A DNA stretch of 64,000 nucleotides from Prevotella heparinolytica (GTDB lineage: Bacteria; Bacteroidota; Bacteroidia; Bacteroidales; Bacteroidaceae), in NCBI RefSeq assembly GCF_004342845.1, contig NZ_SLXB01000006.1:89499-153498 (forward strand). Direction: 5' to 3'. Made by a program: the position numbers and the translations under genes. Below are positions 55,894 through 64,000 of this stretch, in pieces. How positions within the stretch are numbered: the first letter of the stretch is position 1; each line of letters opens with the position of its first letter. Under the pieces are notes generated by a model that saw nothing but the letters and a program-made list of their open reading frames with translations, was not told the DNA's origin and did not search any database.

Positions 55894-56340
55894 ATGAACT
55901 TAAGTAATTTAAAACCTGCAGTAGGATCTACTAAGACAAGAAAAAGAATTGGGCGCGGTCCCGGTTCTGGTTTGGGGGGGACTTCTACTAGAGGTCATAA
56001 AGGGGCTAAATCAAGATCTGGCTACTCTAAGAAAATCGGTTTTGAAGGTGGACAGATGCCTCTTCAACGTCGTGTTCCAAAGTTCGGCTTTAAGAACATC
56101 AATCGTGTAGAATATAAAGCTATCAATTTGGATACTGTTCAGAAATTGGCTGAAGCAAAGAACTTACAGACGGTTGGTGTTAATGATTTCATCGCTGCTG
56201 GTTTTATTTCTGCAAGCCAGTTGGTAAAAGTATTAGGTAACGGAACTTTGACTGCTAAGTTGGATGTACAAGCACATGCGTTTTCTAAAACAGCTGTTGC
56301 TGCCATCGAAGCTGCTGGTGGACAAGTCGTAAAACTCTAA
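55894..56340 (+). CDS. rplO: 50S ribosomal protein L15
   Basis: A 148-residue protein of the large subunit. The glycine-rich N-terminal extension (GRGPGSGLGGTSTRGHKGAKSR) and GFEGGQMPLQRRVPKFGF are typical. It ends four bp before secY, the standard order. Confidence 0.98.
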   Translation: MNLSNLKPAVGSTKTRKRIGRGPGSGLGGTSTRGHKGAKSRSGYSKKIGFEGGQMPLQRRVPKFGFKNINRVEYKAINLDTVQKLAEAKNLQTVGVNDFIAAGFISASQLVKVLGNGTLTAKLDVQAHAFSKTAVAAIEAAGGQVVKL

Positions 56341-56344
56341 TTCA

Positions 56345-57688
56345 ATGAGAAAAGCTATTGAAACATTAAAGAATATATGGAAAATTGAGGATCTGAGACA
56401 ACGGATCCTCATTACCATATTGTTTGTGGCAATTTACCGTTTTGGTTCGTATGTCGTTTTGCCGGGTATTAATCCGTCAATGTTGGCACAGTTGCATCAA
56501 CAAACAAGTGAAGGTCTTTTAGCCTTGTTAAATATGTTTTCTGGTGGAGCATTCTCCAATGCCTCTATTTTTGCATTGGGTATCATGCCATATATCTCTG
56601 CCTCTATTGTTATTCAGTTGTTGGGTATTGCGGTTCCGTATTTCCAAAAGCTGCAGCGTGAGGGCGAGAGTGGTAGGAGAAAAATGAATCAATACACTCG
56701 TTATTTGACGATTCTTATCCTTTTGGTTCAGGCTCCTTCTTATTTGCTCAATCTTAAAATGCAGGCTGGTCCTTCCTTAAATGCTTCATTAGATTGGACT
56801 CTGTTTATGTTTACTTCTACCATCATTTTGGCGGCAGGGAGTATGTTTATTTTGTGGCTTGGTGAGAGAATTACTGATAAAGGAATCGGTAATGGTATTT
56901 CGCTCATTATTATGATCGGTATCATTGCCCGTTTGCCGCAGTCTTTGTTTCAGGAATTGGTTTCTCGAATGACAGATAAAACAGGTGGTCTGGTAATGTT
57001 TCTGATTGAGCTTGTCGTTCTGCTGTTCGTTATTGCATTTGCTATTCTTTTAGTGCAGGGAACAAGAAAAATTCCTGTTCAATATGCGAAGAAGATAGTA
57101 GGTAATAAACAGTATGGTGGTGCCAGACAATACATCCCTTTGAAAGTGAATGCTGCTAACGTGATGCCTATTATCTTTGCTCAGGCTATCATGTTTATTC
57201 CTATTACACTCGTGGGCTTCTCAAATGTTAATGATGTGAGTGGTTTTGTACGTGCATTGACTGATCATACAAGCTTTTGGTATAATTTGATTTTTGCTGT
57301 ATTGATTATACTATTTACGTATTTCTATACTGCGATCACAATTAATCCGACTCAAATGGCTGAGGACATGAAGAGAAACAACGGTTTTATTCCGGGTATC
57401 AAGCCTGGAAAGCAAACAGCAGAGTATATTGACGTTATTATGTCTCGTATCACTCTGCCTGGTTCTTTCTTCTTAGCTTTGGTTGCTATTATGCCTGCGT
57501 TTGCCGGTGTGTTCGGTGTGAAGGCCGAGTTCGCTCAATTCTTTGGCGGTACGTCTTTGTTAATCCTTGTTGGTGTGGTACTTGATACTCTTCAGCAAGT
57601 TGAAAGCCATTTGTTGATGAGACACTATGATGGTTTGTTGAAGTCCGGGCGTATTAAAGGGCGCAGTGGTAATGTAGCTGCATATTAA
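56345..57688 (+). CDS. secY: Preprotein translocase subunit SecY
   Basis: A 447-residue inner membrane channel with ten transmembrane helices. Conserved stretches include ISASIVIQLL in helix 2 (the plug and lateral gate region), LGERITDKGIGNGISLII, and the cytosolic loops with PVQYAKKI and RNNGFIPGIKPG. It partners SecE encoded at 31346. Placed between rplO and map, as in most bacteria. Confidence 0.98.
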   Translation: MRKAIETLKNIWKIEDLRQRILITILFVAIYRFGSYVVLPGINPSMLAQLHQQTSEGLLALLNMFSGGAFSNASIFALGIMPYISASIVIQLLGIAVPYFQKLQREGESGRRKMNQYTRYLTILILLVQAPSYLLNLKMQAGPSLNASLDWTLFMFTSTIILAAGSMFILWLGERITDKGIGNGISLIIMIGIIARLPQSLFQELVSRMTDKTGGLVMFLIELVVLLFVIAFAILLVQGTRKIPVQYAKKIVGNKQYGGARQYIPLKVNAANVMPIIFAQAIMFIPITLVGFSNVNDVSGFVRALTDHTSFWYNLIFAVLIILFTYFYTAITINPTQMAEDMKRNNGFIPGIKPGKQTAEYIDVIMSRITLPGSFFLALVAIMPAFAGVFGVKAEFAQFFGGTSLLILVGVVLDTLQQVESHLLMRHYDGLLKSGRIKGRSGNVAAY

Positions 57689-57700
57689 TCTTTTTGAGAA

Positions 57701-58498
57701 ATGATATTTCTTAAGACAGAAGATGAAATAGAGTTACTCCGCAAGAGTAATCTGCTTGTTGGAAAAACGTTGGCTGAGATAGCTAAGATTATAAGACCGG
57801 GAATAACAACTAAGGAGTTGGATAAAGTAGCAGAAGAGTTCATTAGAGATAATGGTGCTGTGCCTACTTTTAAGGGTTTTCCTAACCAATATGGTGATCC
57901 TTTTCCTGCTTCAATTTGTACCTCTGTGAATGAGCAGGTGGTACATGGTGTTCCGAGAGATGTAGTACTGAAAGATGGTGATATTGTATCTATTGATTGC
58001 GGTACTTACATGAACGGATTCTGTGGTGATTCAGCCTATACGTTTTGTGTTGGTGAAGTTGATGAGGAAATACGCAAGTTACTGAAGGTTACTAAAGAAG
58101 CATTATACATAGGGATACAGAATGCTGTTCAAGGCAAGCGCTTAGGTGATATCGGATATGCGATACAGCAGTATTGTGAATCTAATTCTTATGGAGTAGT
58201 GCGTGAATTTGTAGGACATGGGATTGGAAAAGAAATGCATGAAGATCCTCAAGTTCCTAATTATGGAAAGCGTGGCTATGGAACAATGTTGAAAAAAGGT
58301 TTATGCATAGCTATAGAGCCCATGATTACTTTGGGTAGCCGACAAATCTTGATGGAGGGTGATGGTTGGACGGTGAGAACTAAAGATCGTAAATGTGCGG
58401 CTCACTTTGAACATACAGTAGCTGTAGGGGCGGGTGAAGCTGATATTTTGTCATCATTCAAGTTCATCGAAGAAGTATTAGGAGATAAAGCAATTTAA
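57701..58498 (+). CDS. map: Methionine aminopeptidase, type I
   Basis: A 265-residue enzyme removing the initiator methionine. Metal ligands are Asp99 (SIDCG), Asp110 (CGDSAY), His173 (GHGIGKEMHE), Glu206 (AIEPM) and Glu237 (HFEHT). Its place between secY and infA is shared with many bacteria. Complete, with no N-terminal extension. Confidence 0.98.
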   Translation: MIFLKTEDEIELLRKSNLLVGKTLAEIAKIIRPGITTKELDKVAEEFIRDNGAVPTFKGFPNQYGDPFPASICTSVNEQVVHGVPRDVVLKDGDIVSIDCGTYMNGFCGDSAYTFCVGEVDEEIRKLLKVTKEALYIGIQNAVQGKRLGDIGYAIQQYCESNSYGVVREFVGHGIGKEMHEDPQVPNYGKRGYGTMLKKGLCIAIEPMITLGSRQILMEGDGWTVRTKDRKCAAHFEHTVAVGAGEADILSSFKFIEEVLGDKAI

Positions 58499-58507
58499 GA
58501 ATTTAAT

Positions 58508-58726
58508 ATGGCAAAGCAATCTGCAATAGAACAAGATGGAGTTATAGTTGAAGCATTGTCTAATGCTATGTTTCGCGTTGAATTAGAAAACGGACATGAG
58601 ATTACTGCACATATTTCCGGTAAGATGCGGATGCATTACATCAAGATTTTGCCGGGTGATAAAGTAAGAGTCGAAATGTCTCCTTACGATTTATCGAAAG
58701 GAAGAATTGTATTTAGATATAAATAA
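58508..58726 (+). CDS. infA: Translation initiation factor IF-1
   Basis: A 72-residue S1-type OB-fold protein that covers the A site during initiation. It reads [20 protein letters not shown] and has the [28 protein letters not shown] core. Nine bp after map. Confidence 0.98.
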   Translation: MAKQSAIEQDGVIVEALSNAMFRVELENGHEITAHISGKMRMHYIKILPGDKVRVEMSPYDLSKGRIVFRYK

Positions 58727-58734
58727 ATTAAGAT

Positions 58735-58851
58735 ATGAAAGTAAGAGCATCCTTAAAGAAACGTACGCCAGAGTGTAAGATTGTTAGACGTAATGGCCGT
58801 TTGTATGTTATTAACAAGAAAAATCCTAAGTATAAACAACGTCAAGGATAA
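58735..58851 (+). CDS. rpmJ: 50S ribosomal protein L36, zinc-free type
   Basis: A 38-residue basic protein, too short for common gene finders. It begins [20 protein letters not shown] and ends KYKQRQG. The zinc-binding pattern of classical L36 (CxxC, C and H) is reduced to a single cysteine, so this copy does not need zinc. Eight bp after infA and 34 bp before rpsM. Confidence 0.96.
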   Translation: MKVRASLKKRTPECKIVRRNGRLYVINKKNPKYKQRQG

Positions 58852-58885
58852 TATTATTATTTTTGCAAGAAAAATAATTTAGTAT

Positions 58886-59266
58886 ATGGCTATAAGAATA
58901 GTTGGTGTCGATTTGCCTCAAAACAAGAGGGGTGAAATTGCGTTGACCTATGTGTATGGTATAGGTCGTAGTAGTTCAGCAAAGATTCTGGACAAAGCAG
59001 GTGTTGACAGAGACCTGAAAGTAAAAGACTGGACGGATGATCAGGCTGCCAAGATTCGTGAGATCATTGGAGCAGAGTATAAAGTAGAAGGAGACCTTCG
59101 TTCTGAAGTTCAATTGAACATTAAGCGTTTAATGGATATCGGTTGTTATCGTGGTATTCGCCACCGCATCGGTCTTCCTGTAAGAGGCCAGAGCACGAAA
59201 AACAATGCTCGTACTCGCAAAGGTAGAAAGAAAACCGTTGCTAATAAGAAAAAAGCTACTAAATAA
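58886..59266 (+). CDS. rpsM: 30S ribosomal protein S13
   Basis: A 126-residue head protein that bridges to the large subunit. [24 protein letters not shown] and [23 protein letters not shown] are conserved, with a Lys-rich C-terminal tail. First gene of the alpha group. Confidence 0.98.
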   Translation: MAIRIVGVDLPQNKRGEIALTYVYGIGRSSSAKILDKAGVDRDLKVKDWTDDQAAKIREIIGAEYKVEGDLRSEVQLNIKRLMDIGCYRGIRHRIGLPVRGQSTKNNARTRKGRKKTVANKKKATK

Positions 59267-59277
59267 TAATTGTTGAT

Positions 59278-59667
59278 ATGGCAAAAAAAACAGTTGCAGC
59301 AAAAAAGAGAAATGTAAAGGTAGATGCTAATGGACAATTGCACGTTCATTCATCTTTTAACAACATTATTGTGTCTCTGGCAAATAGCGAAGGGCAAATC
59401 ATTTCTTGGTCTTCTGCCGGAAAAATGGGTTTCAGAGGTTCTAAGAAGAACACTCCTTATGCAGCACAGATGGCTGCTCAAGATTGCGCTAAGATTGCAT
59501 ACGATCTTGGTTTGAGAAAGGTAAAAGCATATGTGAAAGGTCCGGGTAATGGGCGTGAATCTGCTATTAGAACTATTCACGGTGCTGGTATTGAGGTTAC
59601 AGAGATTATTGACGTAACTCCGTTGCCGCATAATGGTTGTCGTCCTCCGAAAAGACGTAGAGTTTAA
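59278..59667 (+). CDS. rpsK: 30S ribosomal protein S11
   Basis: A 129-residue platform protein. [41 protein letters not shown] and the end [18 protein letters not shown] are invariant features. A 7-bp hairpin (59708-59714 with 59726-59732) lies in the 116-bp gap before rpsD. Confidence 0.98.
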   Translation: MAKKTVAAKKRNVKVDANGQLHVHSSFNNIIVSLANSEGQIISWSSAGKMGFRGSKKNTPYAAQMAAQDCAKIAYDLGLRKVKAYVKGPGNGRESAIRTIHGAGIEVTEIIDVTPLPHNGCRPPKRRRV

Positions 59668-59783
59668 GATTTACCTTTAATAAGTATGACACTTGATTTT
59701 GTTTTTGGATTGTAAACTTTCTCTCTACAATCGCGGCTGCAACAAATTGAGTTCATGAATAAACAATTAAATATTTAAAAGAA

Positions 59784-60389
59784 ATGGCTAGATATACTGG
59801 ACCAAAATCAAGAATTGCCCGTAAATTCGGTGAAGGTATCTTTGGAGCAGATAAGGTATTGTCAAAGAAGAACTATCCTCCCGGACAGCATGGAAATTCA
59901 AGAAAGAGAAAGACTTCTGAATACGGTGTACAACTTCGTGAGAAACAGAAGGCCAAATACACCTACGGCGTTTTGGAGAAACAATTCCGTAACTTGTTTG
60001 AGAAGGCAGAAACTGCTAAGGGTATTACCGGTGAGATCCTTCTTCAATTGTTGGAGGGACGTCTTGACAATATTGTATTCCGTTTGGGTATTGCTCCTAC
60101 TCGTGCAGCAGCTCGTCAGTTGGTGGGCCACAAACATATTACTGTGGACGGTGAGGTCGTAAATATTCCTTCGTATGCGGTAAAACCGGGTCAGGTAATT
60201 GGAGTTCGCGAAAGATCCAAGTCTTTGGAAGTGATTGCAAATTCTTTGGCAGGTTTTAACCACAGCAAATATCCTTGGTTGGAATGGGATGATAACTCTA
60301 AGGTGGGTAAGTTACTGCATGTGCCTGAAAGAGCGGACATTCCTGAAAACATTAAAGAGCATTTGATCGTAGAATTGTATTCTAAATAA
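59784..60389 (+). CDS. rpsD: 30S ribosomal protein S4
   Basis: A 201-residue primary assembly protein with an S4 RNA-binding domain ([32 protein letters not shown]). It lacks the N-terminal cysteine cluster of zinc-binding S4 forms. It regulates the alpha operon in E. coli by a leader pseudoknot; no counterpart was recognised here. Confidence 0.98.
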   Translation: MARYTGPKSRIARKFGEGIFGADKVLSKKNYPPGQHGNSRKRKTSEYGVQLREKQKAKYTYGVLEKQFRNLFEKAETAKGITGEILLQLLEGRLDNIVFRLGIAPTRAAARQLVGHKHITVDGEVVNIPSYAVKPGQVIGVRERSKSLEVIANSLAGFNHSKYPWLEWDDNSKVGKLLHVPERADIPENIKEHLIVELYSK

Positions 60390-60400
60390 TAATTAATTTC

Positions 60401-61393
60401 ATGGCGATATTAGCATTTCAAAAACCTGATAAAGTATTAATGTTAGAAGCGGACTCCAAATTCGGAAAATTCGAGTTCCGTCCTTTGGAGCCGGGTTTCG
60501 GTATTACCGTTGGTAATGCACTGCGCCGCATCCTGCTTTCTTCATTGGAAGGTTATGCTATCACCACTATCAAGATAGAAGGTGTGGAGCATGAGTTCTC
60601 CAATGTTCCGGGAGTTAAAGAGGATGTTACTAACATTATCTTGAATCTGAAACAAGTGAGATTCAAGCAAGTAGTTGAAGAATTCGAGAGCGAGAAGGTA
60701 AGTATTACAATCGAGAATTCAAGTGAATTTAAAGCAGGTGACATAGGTAAGTATTTGACTGGATTTGAAGTGTTAAATCCTGAGTTAGTTATTTGTCATT
60801 TAGATTCAAAAGCAACTATGCAGATAGATATTACGATAAACAAAGGTCGCGGTTATGTCCCTGCTGACGAGAATCGCGAATATTGCACCGATGTGAACGT
60901 AATTCCTATCGATTCTATTTATACTCCGATACGTAATGTGAAGTATCAGGTGGAAAACTTCCGTGTAGAGCAGAAGACTGACTACGAGAAACTGGTACTT
61001 GAGATTACTACCGACGGTTCCATTCATCCGAAAGATGCTTTGAAGGAGGCAGCAAAGATCTTGATTTATCATTTCATGCTTTTCTCTGACGAGAAGATTA
61101 CATTGGAGAGCAACGATGCCGATGGCAACGAAGAATTTGATGAAGAGGTTCTGCATATGCGTCAGTTGTTGAAAACCAAACTTGTCGATATGGATCTTTC
61201 CGTTCGTGCCCTCAATTGTTTGAAGGCTGCCGACGTAGAGACTTTGGGCGATTTGGTGCAATTCAACAAGACCGATTTGCTGAAATTCAGAAATTTCGGA
61301 AAGAAATCGCTTACCGAGCTTGATGATTTGCTGGAAAGTCTGAATCTGTCGTTTGGAACTGATATTTCTAAATATAAATTAGATAAAGAATAA
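60401..61393 (+). CDS. rpoA: DNA-directed RNA polymerase subunit alpha
   Basis: A 330-residue subunit. The N-terminal assembly domain has [30 protein letters not shown], and the C-terminal domain (from about residue 250) has [38 protein letters not shown], the helix-hairpin-helix that contacts activators and UP elements. Placed between rpsD and rplQ. Confidence 0.99.
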   Translation: MAILAFQKPDKVLMLEADSKFGKFEFRPLEPGFGITVGNALRRILLSSLEGYAITTIKIEGVEHEFSNVPGVKEDVTNIILNLKQVRFKQVVEEFESEKVSITIENSSEFKAGDIGKYLTGFEVLNPELVICHLDSKATMQIDITINKGRGYVPADENREYCTDVNVIPIDSIYTPIRNVKYQVENFRVEQKTDYEKLVLEITTDGSIHPKDALKEAAKILIYHFMLFSDEKITLESNDADGNEEFDEEVLHMRQLLKTKLVDMDLSVRALNCLKAADVETLGDLVQFNKTDLLKFRNFGKKSLTELDDLLESLNLSFGTDISKYKLDKE

Positions 61394-61396
61394 AAA

Positions 61397-61897
61397 ATGA
61401 GACATAATAAGAAATTCAATCATTTGGGTCGTACTGCCTCTCATAGAAACGCGATGTTGGCTAATATGGCGTGTTCTTTGATTAAGCACAAAAGAATCAC
61501 TACGACTGTTGCAAAGGCTAAGGCGTTGAAGAAGTTTGTTGAGCCTTTGATTACGAAAGCTAAAGACGATACGACAAACTCCCGTCGTGTGGTATTTAGC
61601 AACTTGCAAGATAAGTATGCTGTAACAGAATTGTTCAAAGAGATTTCCGTGAAGATTGCTGATCGTCCGGGTGGCTATACGCGTATAATCAAGACTGGCA
61701 ACCGTTTGGGTGACAATGCGGAAATGTGCTTCATTGAGCTTGTAGACTATAACGAGAATATGGCTAAGGAAAAGGTAACGAAGAAAGCTACCCGTACCCG
61801 CCGTTCAAAGAAAGCTGCTGCTGAAGCAGCGCCTGCAGTAGAAGCGGCAGCACCGGTTGCCGAAACTCCTGCGGCTGAAGAGGCTAAGGCTGAATAA
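61397..61897 (+). CDS. rplQ: 50S ribosomal protein L17 with an Ala/Glu-rich tail
   Basis: A 166-residue protein. Residues 1-118 are the normal L17 ([28 protein letters not shown] and [24 protein letters not shown]). Beyond, a basic stretch ([12 protein letters not shown]) and an Ala, Glu and Pro-rich tail of about 30 residues follow, looking disordered. Such tails occur in Bacteroidetes L17. Last gene of the alpha group, three bp after rpoA. Confidence 0.97.
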   Translation: MRHNKKFNHLGRTASHRNAMLANMACSLIKHKRITTTVAKAKALKKFVEPLITKAKDDTTNSRRVVFSNLQDKYAVTELFKEISVKIADRPGGYTRIIKTGNRLGDNAEMCFIELVDYNENMAKEKVTKKATRTRRSKKAAAEAAPAVEAAAPVAETPAAEEAKAE

Positions 61898-61977
61898 TTC
61901 AACCATTATATATGGGGGATGTGCCCTTTGTTCACTCCTTCAAAAGGTTGGGCAATAAATTTATTAATTGATTTCAG

Positions 61978-62010
61978 AAAGAGTTCAGTATTGCACCGGA
62001 CTCTTTTTTT
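61978..62010 (+). terminator. Rho-independent terminator of the ribosomal supercluster
   Basis: A 9-bp stem (AAAGAGTTC at 61978-61986 with GGACTCTTT at 61998-62006, one G-T pair), followed by a T run to 62010. The remaining part up to mdh (62011-62186) has no gene. Confidence 0.85.
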
Positions 62011-62162
62011 GTTGCGGGAGGTTACGGCCGCTTTTGCAGCAGGCTCTGTGTTTTGATATCCAATGCCGGGCGGCATAGAAGAAAAATATAACTCTGATGT
62101 TTATTGTGCATGCGCAAGGTGTGCGTATAAGATTGCTTTTAACTAAAATTATTGCGGAAAAA

Positions 62163-62194
62163 TTTCTTTAATCAGGAATGTCGTTGTACTTTTG
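62163..62194 (+). promoter_or_regulatory. mdh promoter
   Basis: TACTTTTG (62187-62194) fits TAnnTTTG; TTTC at 62163-62166 stands 20 bp upstream as a weak -33 element. Leader of about 45 bases. Confidence 0.55.
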
Positions 62195-62243
62195 TGGTAT
62201 CTTTAAAATTAAAGCATACTTATAAACAAAAACTTTAGAAATT

Positions 62244-63185
62244 ATGTCAAAAGTAACCGTAGTGGGTGCAGGTAACGTAGGTGCTACATGCGCTAATGTG
62301 TTGGCCTTTAATGAAGTGGTCGACGAAGTGGTAATGCTGGACGTGAAAGAAGGCGTTTCAGAGGGTAAGGCAATGGATATGATGCAGACTGCTCAACTGC
62401 TGGGCTTCGACACCACTGTTGTAGGCTGTACCAACGATTATGAGAAGACTGCCGGTTCCGATGTAGTGGTTATTACTTCCGGTATTCCTCGTAAACCGGG
62501 TATGACCCGTGAAGAATTGATCGGAGTAAATGCCGGTATCGTTAAGTCGGTTGCACAAAGCATCCTGAAATATTCTCCGAACGCTATATTTGTGGTTATT
62601 TCCAATCCGATGGACACGATGACTTATTTGTCATTGAAATCTCTGGGCTTGCCGAAGAACCGTATCATCGGTATGGGTGGTGCTTTGGACAGCTCTCGTT
62701 TCAAGTATTTCTTGTCTCAGGCTTTGGGCTGCAATGCCAACGAAGTAGAAGGCATGGTTATCGGCGGTCACGGTGACACGACCATGATTCCGTTGGCTCG
62801 TCTGGCTACTTACAAAGGTCAGCCTGTAAGTACTTTGCTGAGCGAAGAGAAACTGAACGAAGTGGTTGCCGCCACTATGGTGGGCGGTGCAACGCTGACC
62901 AAATTGCTGGGTACCTCTGCATGGTATGCTCCGGGTGCGGCCGGCGCTTACGTGGTTGAGTCTATCATTCACAACCAAAAGAAGATGATTCCATGCTCTG
63001 TATATCTGGAAGGAGAATACGGCGAATCAGACATCTGCATCGGTGTTCCCGTTATCTTGGGTAAGAACGGTATCGAGAAGATTGTGGAGCTGGAACTGAC
63101 TGCCGATGAGAAAGCAAAATTCGCTGCCAGCGCAGCCGCTGTTCACAAAACAAACGAGGCTTTGAAGGAAGTAGGCGCTCTTTGA
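62244..63185 (+). CDS. mdh: Malate dehydrogenase (NAD-dependent, LDH-like type)
   Basis: A 313-residue enzyme that interconverts malate and oxaloacetate; in Bacteroides it runs toward malate in the reductive branch giving succinate. The Rossmann motif is VVGAGNVGATCA, the nucleotide-binding acidic residue Asp35 is in VMLDV, the substrate loop has RKPGMTREEL with the malate-type arginines, and the catalytic His176 is in GGHGDTTM. The length and Arg in the loop favour malate over lactate. Monocistronic, with a promoter and a strong terminator. Confidence 0.97.
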   Translation: MSKVTVVGAGNVGATCANVLAFNEVVDEVVMLDVKEGVSEGKAMDMMQTAQLLGFDTTVVGCTNDYEKTAGSDVVVITSGIPRKPGMTREELIGVNAGIVKSVAQSILKYSPNAIFVVISNPMDTMTYLSLKSLGLPKNRIIGMGGALDSSRFKYFLSQALGCNANEVEGMVIGGHGDTTMIPLARLATYKGQPVSTLLSEEKLNEVVAATMVGGATLTKLLGTSAWYAPGAAGAYVVESIIHNQKKMIPCSVYLEGEYGESDICIGVPVILGKNGIEKIVELELTADEKAKFAASAAAVHKTNEALKEVGAL

Positions 63186-63212
63186 TTGAGAAGTGTCTGA
63201 TAAACTATATTC

Positions 63213-63252
63213 CACGGGAAGCGGGTGTTGAAAACCGTTTCCCGTGTTTTTT
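63213..63252 (+). terminator. Rho-independent terminator after mdh
   Basis: A 12-bp stem with one G-T pair (CACGGGAAGCGG at 63213-63224 with CCGTTTCCCGTG at 63235-63246) and six T residues. Confidence 0.92.
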
Positions 63253-63394
63253 ATACGCAAATTCCATGATGCGCTTCCTGTTTTTCCGTTCTTTCTCTAC
63301 GTTGAAAGGGAACAATCCGGAAAAGCCGGCGGATAAATCCTTTCTTATTTGTAATGCAAAGAGGTTTGGCTTTTTACACGTATGCAGGCGCAAG

Positions 63395-63548
63395 CCCACA
63401 CCTGAGTAAGTCTAAGCCCACACTTTAGAGGGGACAATCCCACACTTTACGAGACGTACCCCCACGCTTTAGAGAGGCTGCCCCCACACTTTACGAGACG
63501 TAATCCCGCACCTTAGAAGAGGTAATCCCACACCTGAAGGAAAGTAAA
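63395..63548 (-). repeat. 22-bp tandem array D (CCCACACTTTA units)
   Basis: Seven units starting with CCCACAC, or close variants CCCACGC and CCCGCAC, begin at 63395, 63417, 63439, 63461, 63483, 63505 and 63527, always 22 bp apart. Read on the minus strand, the core is TAAAGTGTGGG, the same as array A at the left end of the window but inverted. The variable part holds GAGACGTA in two units. The DNA from 63253 to 63394 shows no gene I can support. Confidence 0.88.
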
Positions 63549-63633
63549 AACAGGAGAGGGGGAAGTTGCCAACGGGGATGACTGAAAGTCTTCTTCTCTT
63601 CAATTAAAAACAGTTGCTGATTATAAGCGATTT

Positions 63634-63769
63634 ACGCTTGTACAAGCGTTGGCTCTCACTTGTACAAGCGTAGCTTTTTACTTGTACAAACGTAGCCCTT
63701 TACTTGTACAAGCGTGAGGCTTCACTTGTACAAGCGTAAGCTCACGCTTCGGCAAGGACAAGAGTGCAG
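63634..63769. repeat. 22-bp tandem array E (TTGTACAA palindromic units)
   Basis: TTGTACAA begins at 63638, 63660, 63682, 63704 and 63726, and a decayed copy TTCGGCAA at 63748, all exactly 22 bp apart. The first unit is a 16-bp perfect palindrome, ACGCTTGTACAAGCGT (63634-63649). Each unit reads ACTTGTACAA(G/A)CGT plus eight variable bases. It lies only 86 bp after array D, with the same period but a different sequence. No cas genes or spacers, so not CRISPR. Confidence 0.88.
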
Positions 63770-63937
63770 GGTTGAACCTTTGCTCTTTGTCCGAAACTTT
63801 TCTTGTTTATCCAAATGGAAAAAGATTCTTCTTTTTCGAGACCTCTGCAAAACTCATTGTTCAAGATTTGTTCATTTCATCATATTTTTGTAGCTTTATA
63901 GTATGAACAACGTCCTTCTTCTCGGAGTTTTGCTGAC

Positions 63938-64000
63938 CTAATAGTTGGTCATCGTAAGGTTAAACAGACCTTTTTCTTTCAAATCGATCAGATAATCGAC
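63938..64000 (-). CDS. C-terminal end of a minus-strand gene, cut by the window edge
   Basis: The last 63 bases read on the minus strand give 20 residues, VDYLIDLKEKGLFNLTMTNY, then TAG. The composition looks like a real protein end, but it is too short to recognise. If real it converges on mdh. On the other strand a 12-codon frame (ATG at 63903, MNNVLLLGVLLT, stop at 63941) ends over the same spot and is probably chance. Confidence 0.4.
   Translation of the reverse strand, partial: VDYLIDLKEKGLFNLTMTNY

Noticed and set aside
63395..63769. CRISPR array
   Set aside because: The conserved parts are only 7-14 bp and the whole period is 22 bp, too short for repeat plus spacer; no cas genes are in the window.

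Overview
The window looks like a chromosomal segment of a gut Bacteroides (order Bacteroidales). The grounds are a SusC/SusD pair, lipoproteins with an acid-rich surface-export signature after the lipobox cysteine, promoters of the Bacteroides type (TTTG, about 19 bp, TAnnTTTG) in place of -35/-10 boxes, few Shine-Dalgarno sequences, and the Bacteroidetes ribosomal gene order, in which fusA is followed directly by rpsJ and tuf lies with tRNA genes and secE. The species cannot be decided from the sequence alone.

Layout. Bases 1-6010 are the end of a glycan-utilisation locus: the 3' part of a SusC receptor, a SusD lipoprotein, an intergenic stretch with insertion-sequence-like ends and a tandem array, and a GH95 alpha-L-fucosidase. 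Bases 6021-10762 hold a degenerate methyltransferase-like protein, a cobalamin adenosyltransferase, a DUF2795 protein, a RecQ-like helicase, and on the minus strand tRNA-Ser(CGA) followed by a GNAT acetyltransferase. Bases 11017-15820 carry a small outer-membrane barrel, a 1057-residue coiled-coil surface lipoprotein with a strong promoter (an S-layer-type candidate) and a small lipoprotein. Bases 15925-27316 are housekeeping: priA, a low-molecular-weight phosphatase, a 7TM-HD phosphodiesterase with a small membrane protein, gltX, waaA, a gamma-carbonic-anhydrase-like protein and an M24 aminopeptidase. From 28106 to 61897 runs the information-processing supercluster: rpsU, a Xer recombinase, hpf, three tRNAs, tuf, tRNA-Trp, secE-nusG-rplKAJL-rpoBC, a DUF3467 gene, rpsL-rpsG-fusA, then the S10, spc and alpha operons with secY, map, infA and rpoA, ending at rplQ. 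Malate dehydrogenase follows, and the window closes in about 800 bp of repeat-rich DNA and the tail of a minus-strand gene.

How the genes work together. The supercluster supplies RNA polymerase, most ribosomal proteins, elongation factors and the Sec channel. Hairpins at the rplL-rpoB, rpoB-rpoC, tuf-tRNA-Trp and fusA-rpsJ junctions may set the relative output of its parts. The SusC/SusD/GH95 group would bind, import and trim fucosylated glycans.

The least explained structure is a set of intergenic tandem arrays. Arrays at five places (3321-3408, 27514-27645, 43018-43149, 63395-63548 and 63634-63769) each repeat at exactly 22 bp, counted from anchor motifs, although the unit sequence differs between several of them. 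A sixth, shorter array (42796-42857) has a period near 21 bp. All lie outside genes. I know of no named family that explains a constant period with changing sequence, and I regard these as the best candidate for something undescribed here.
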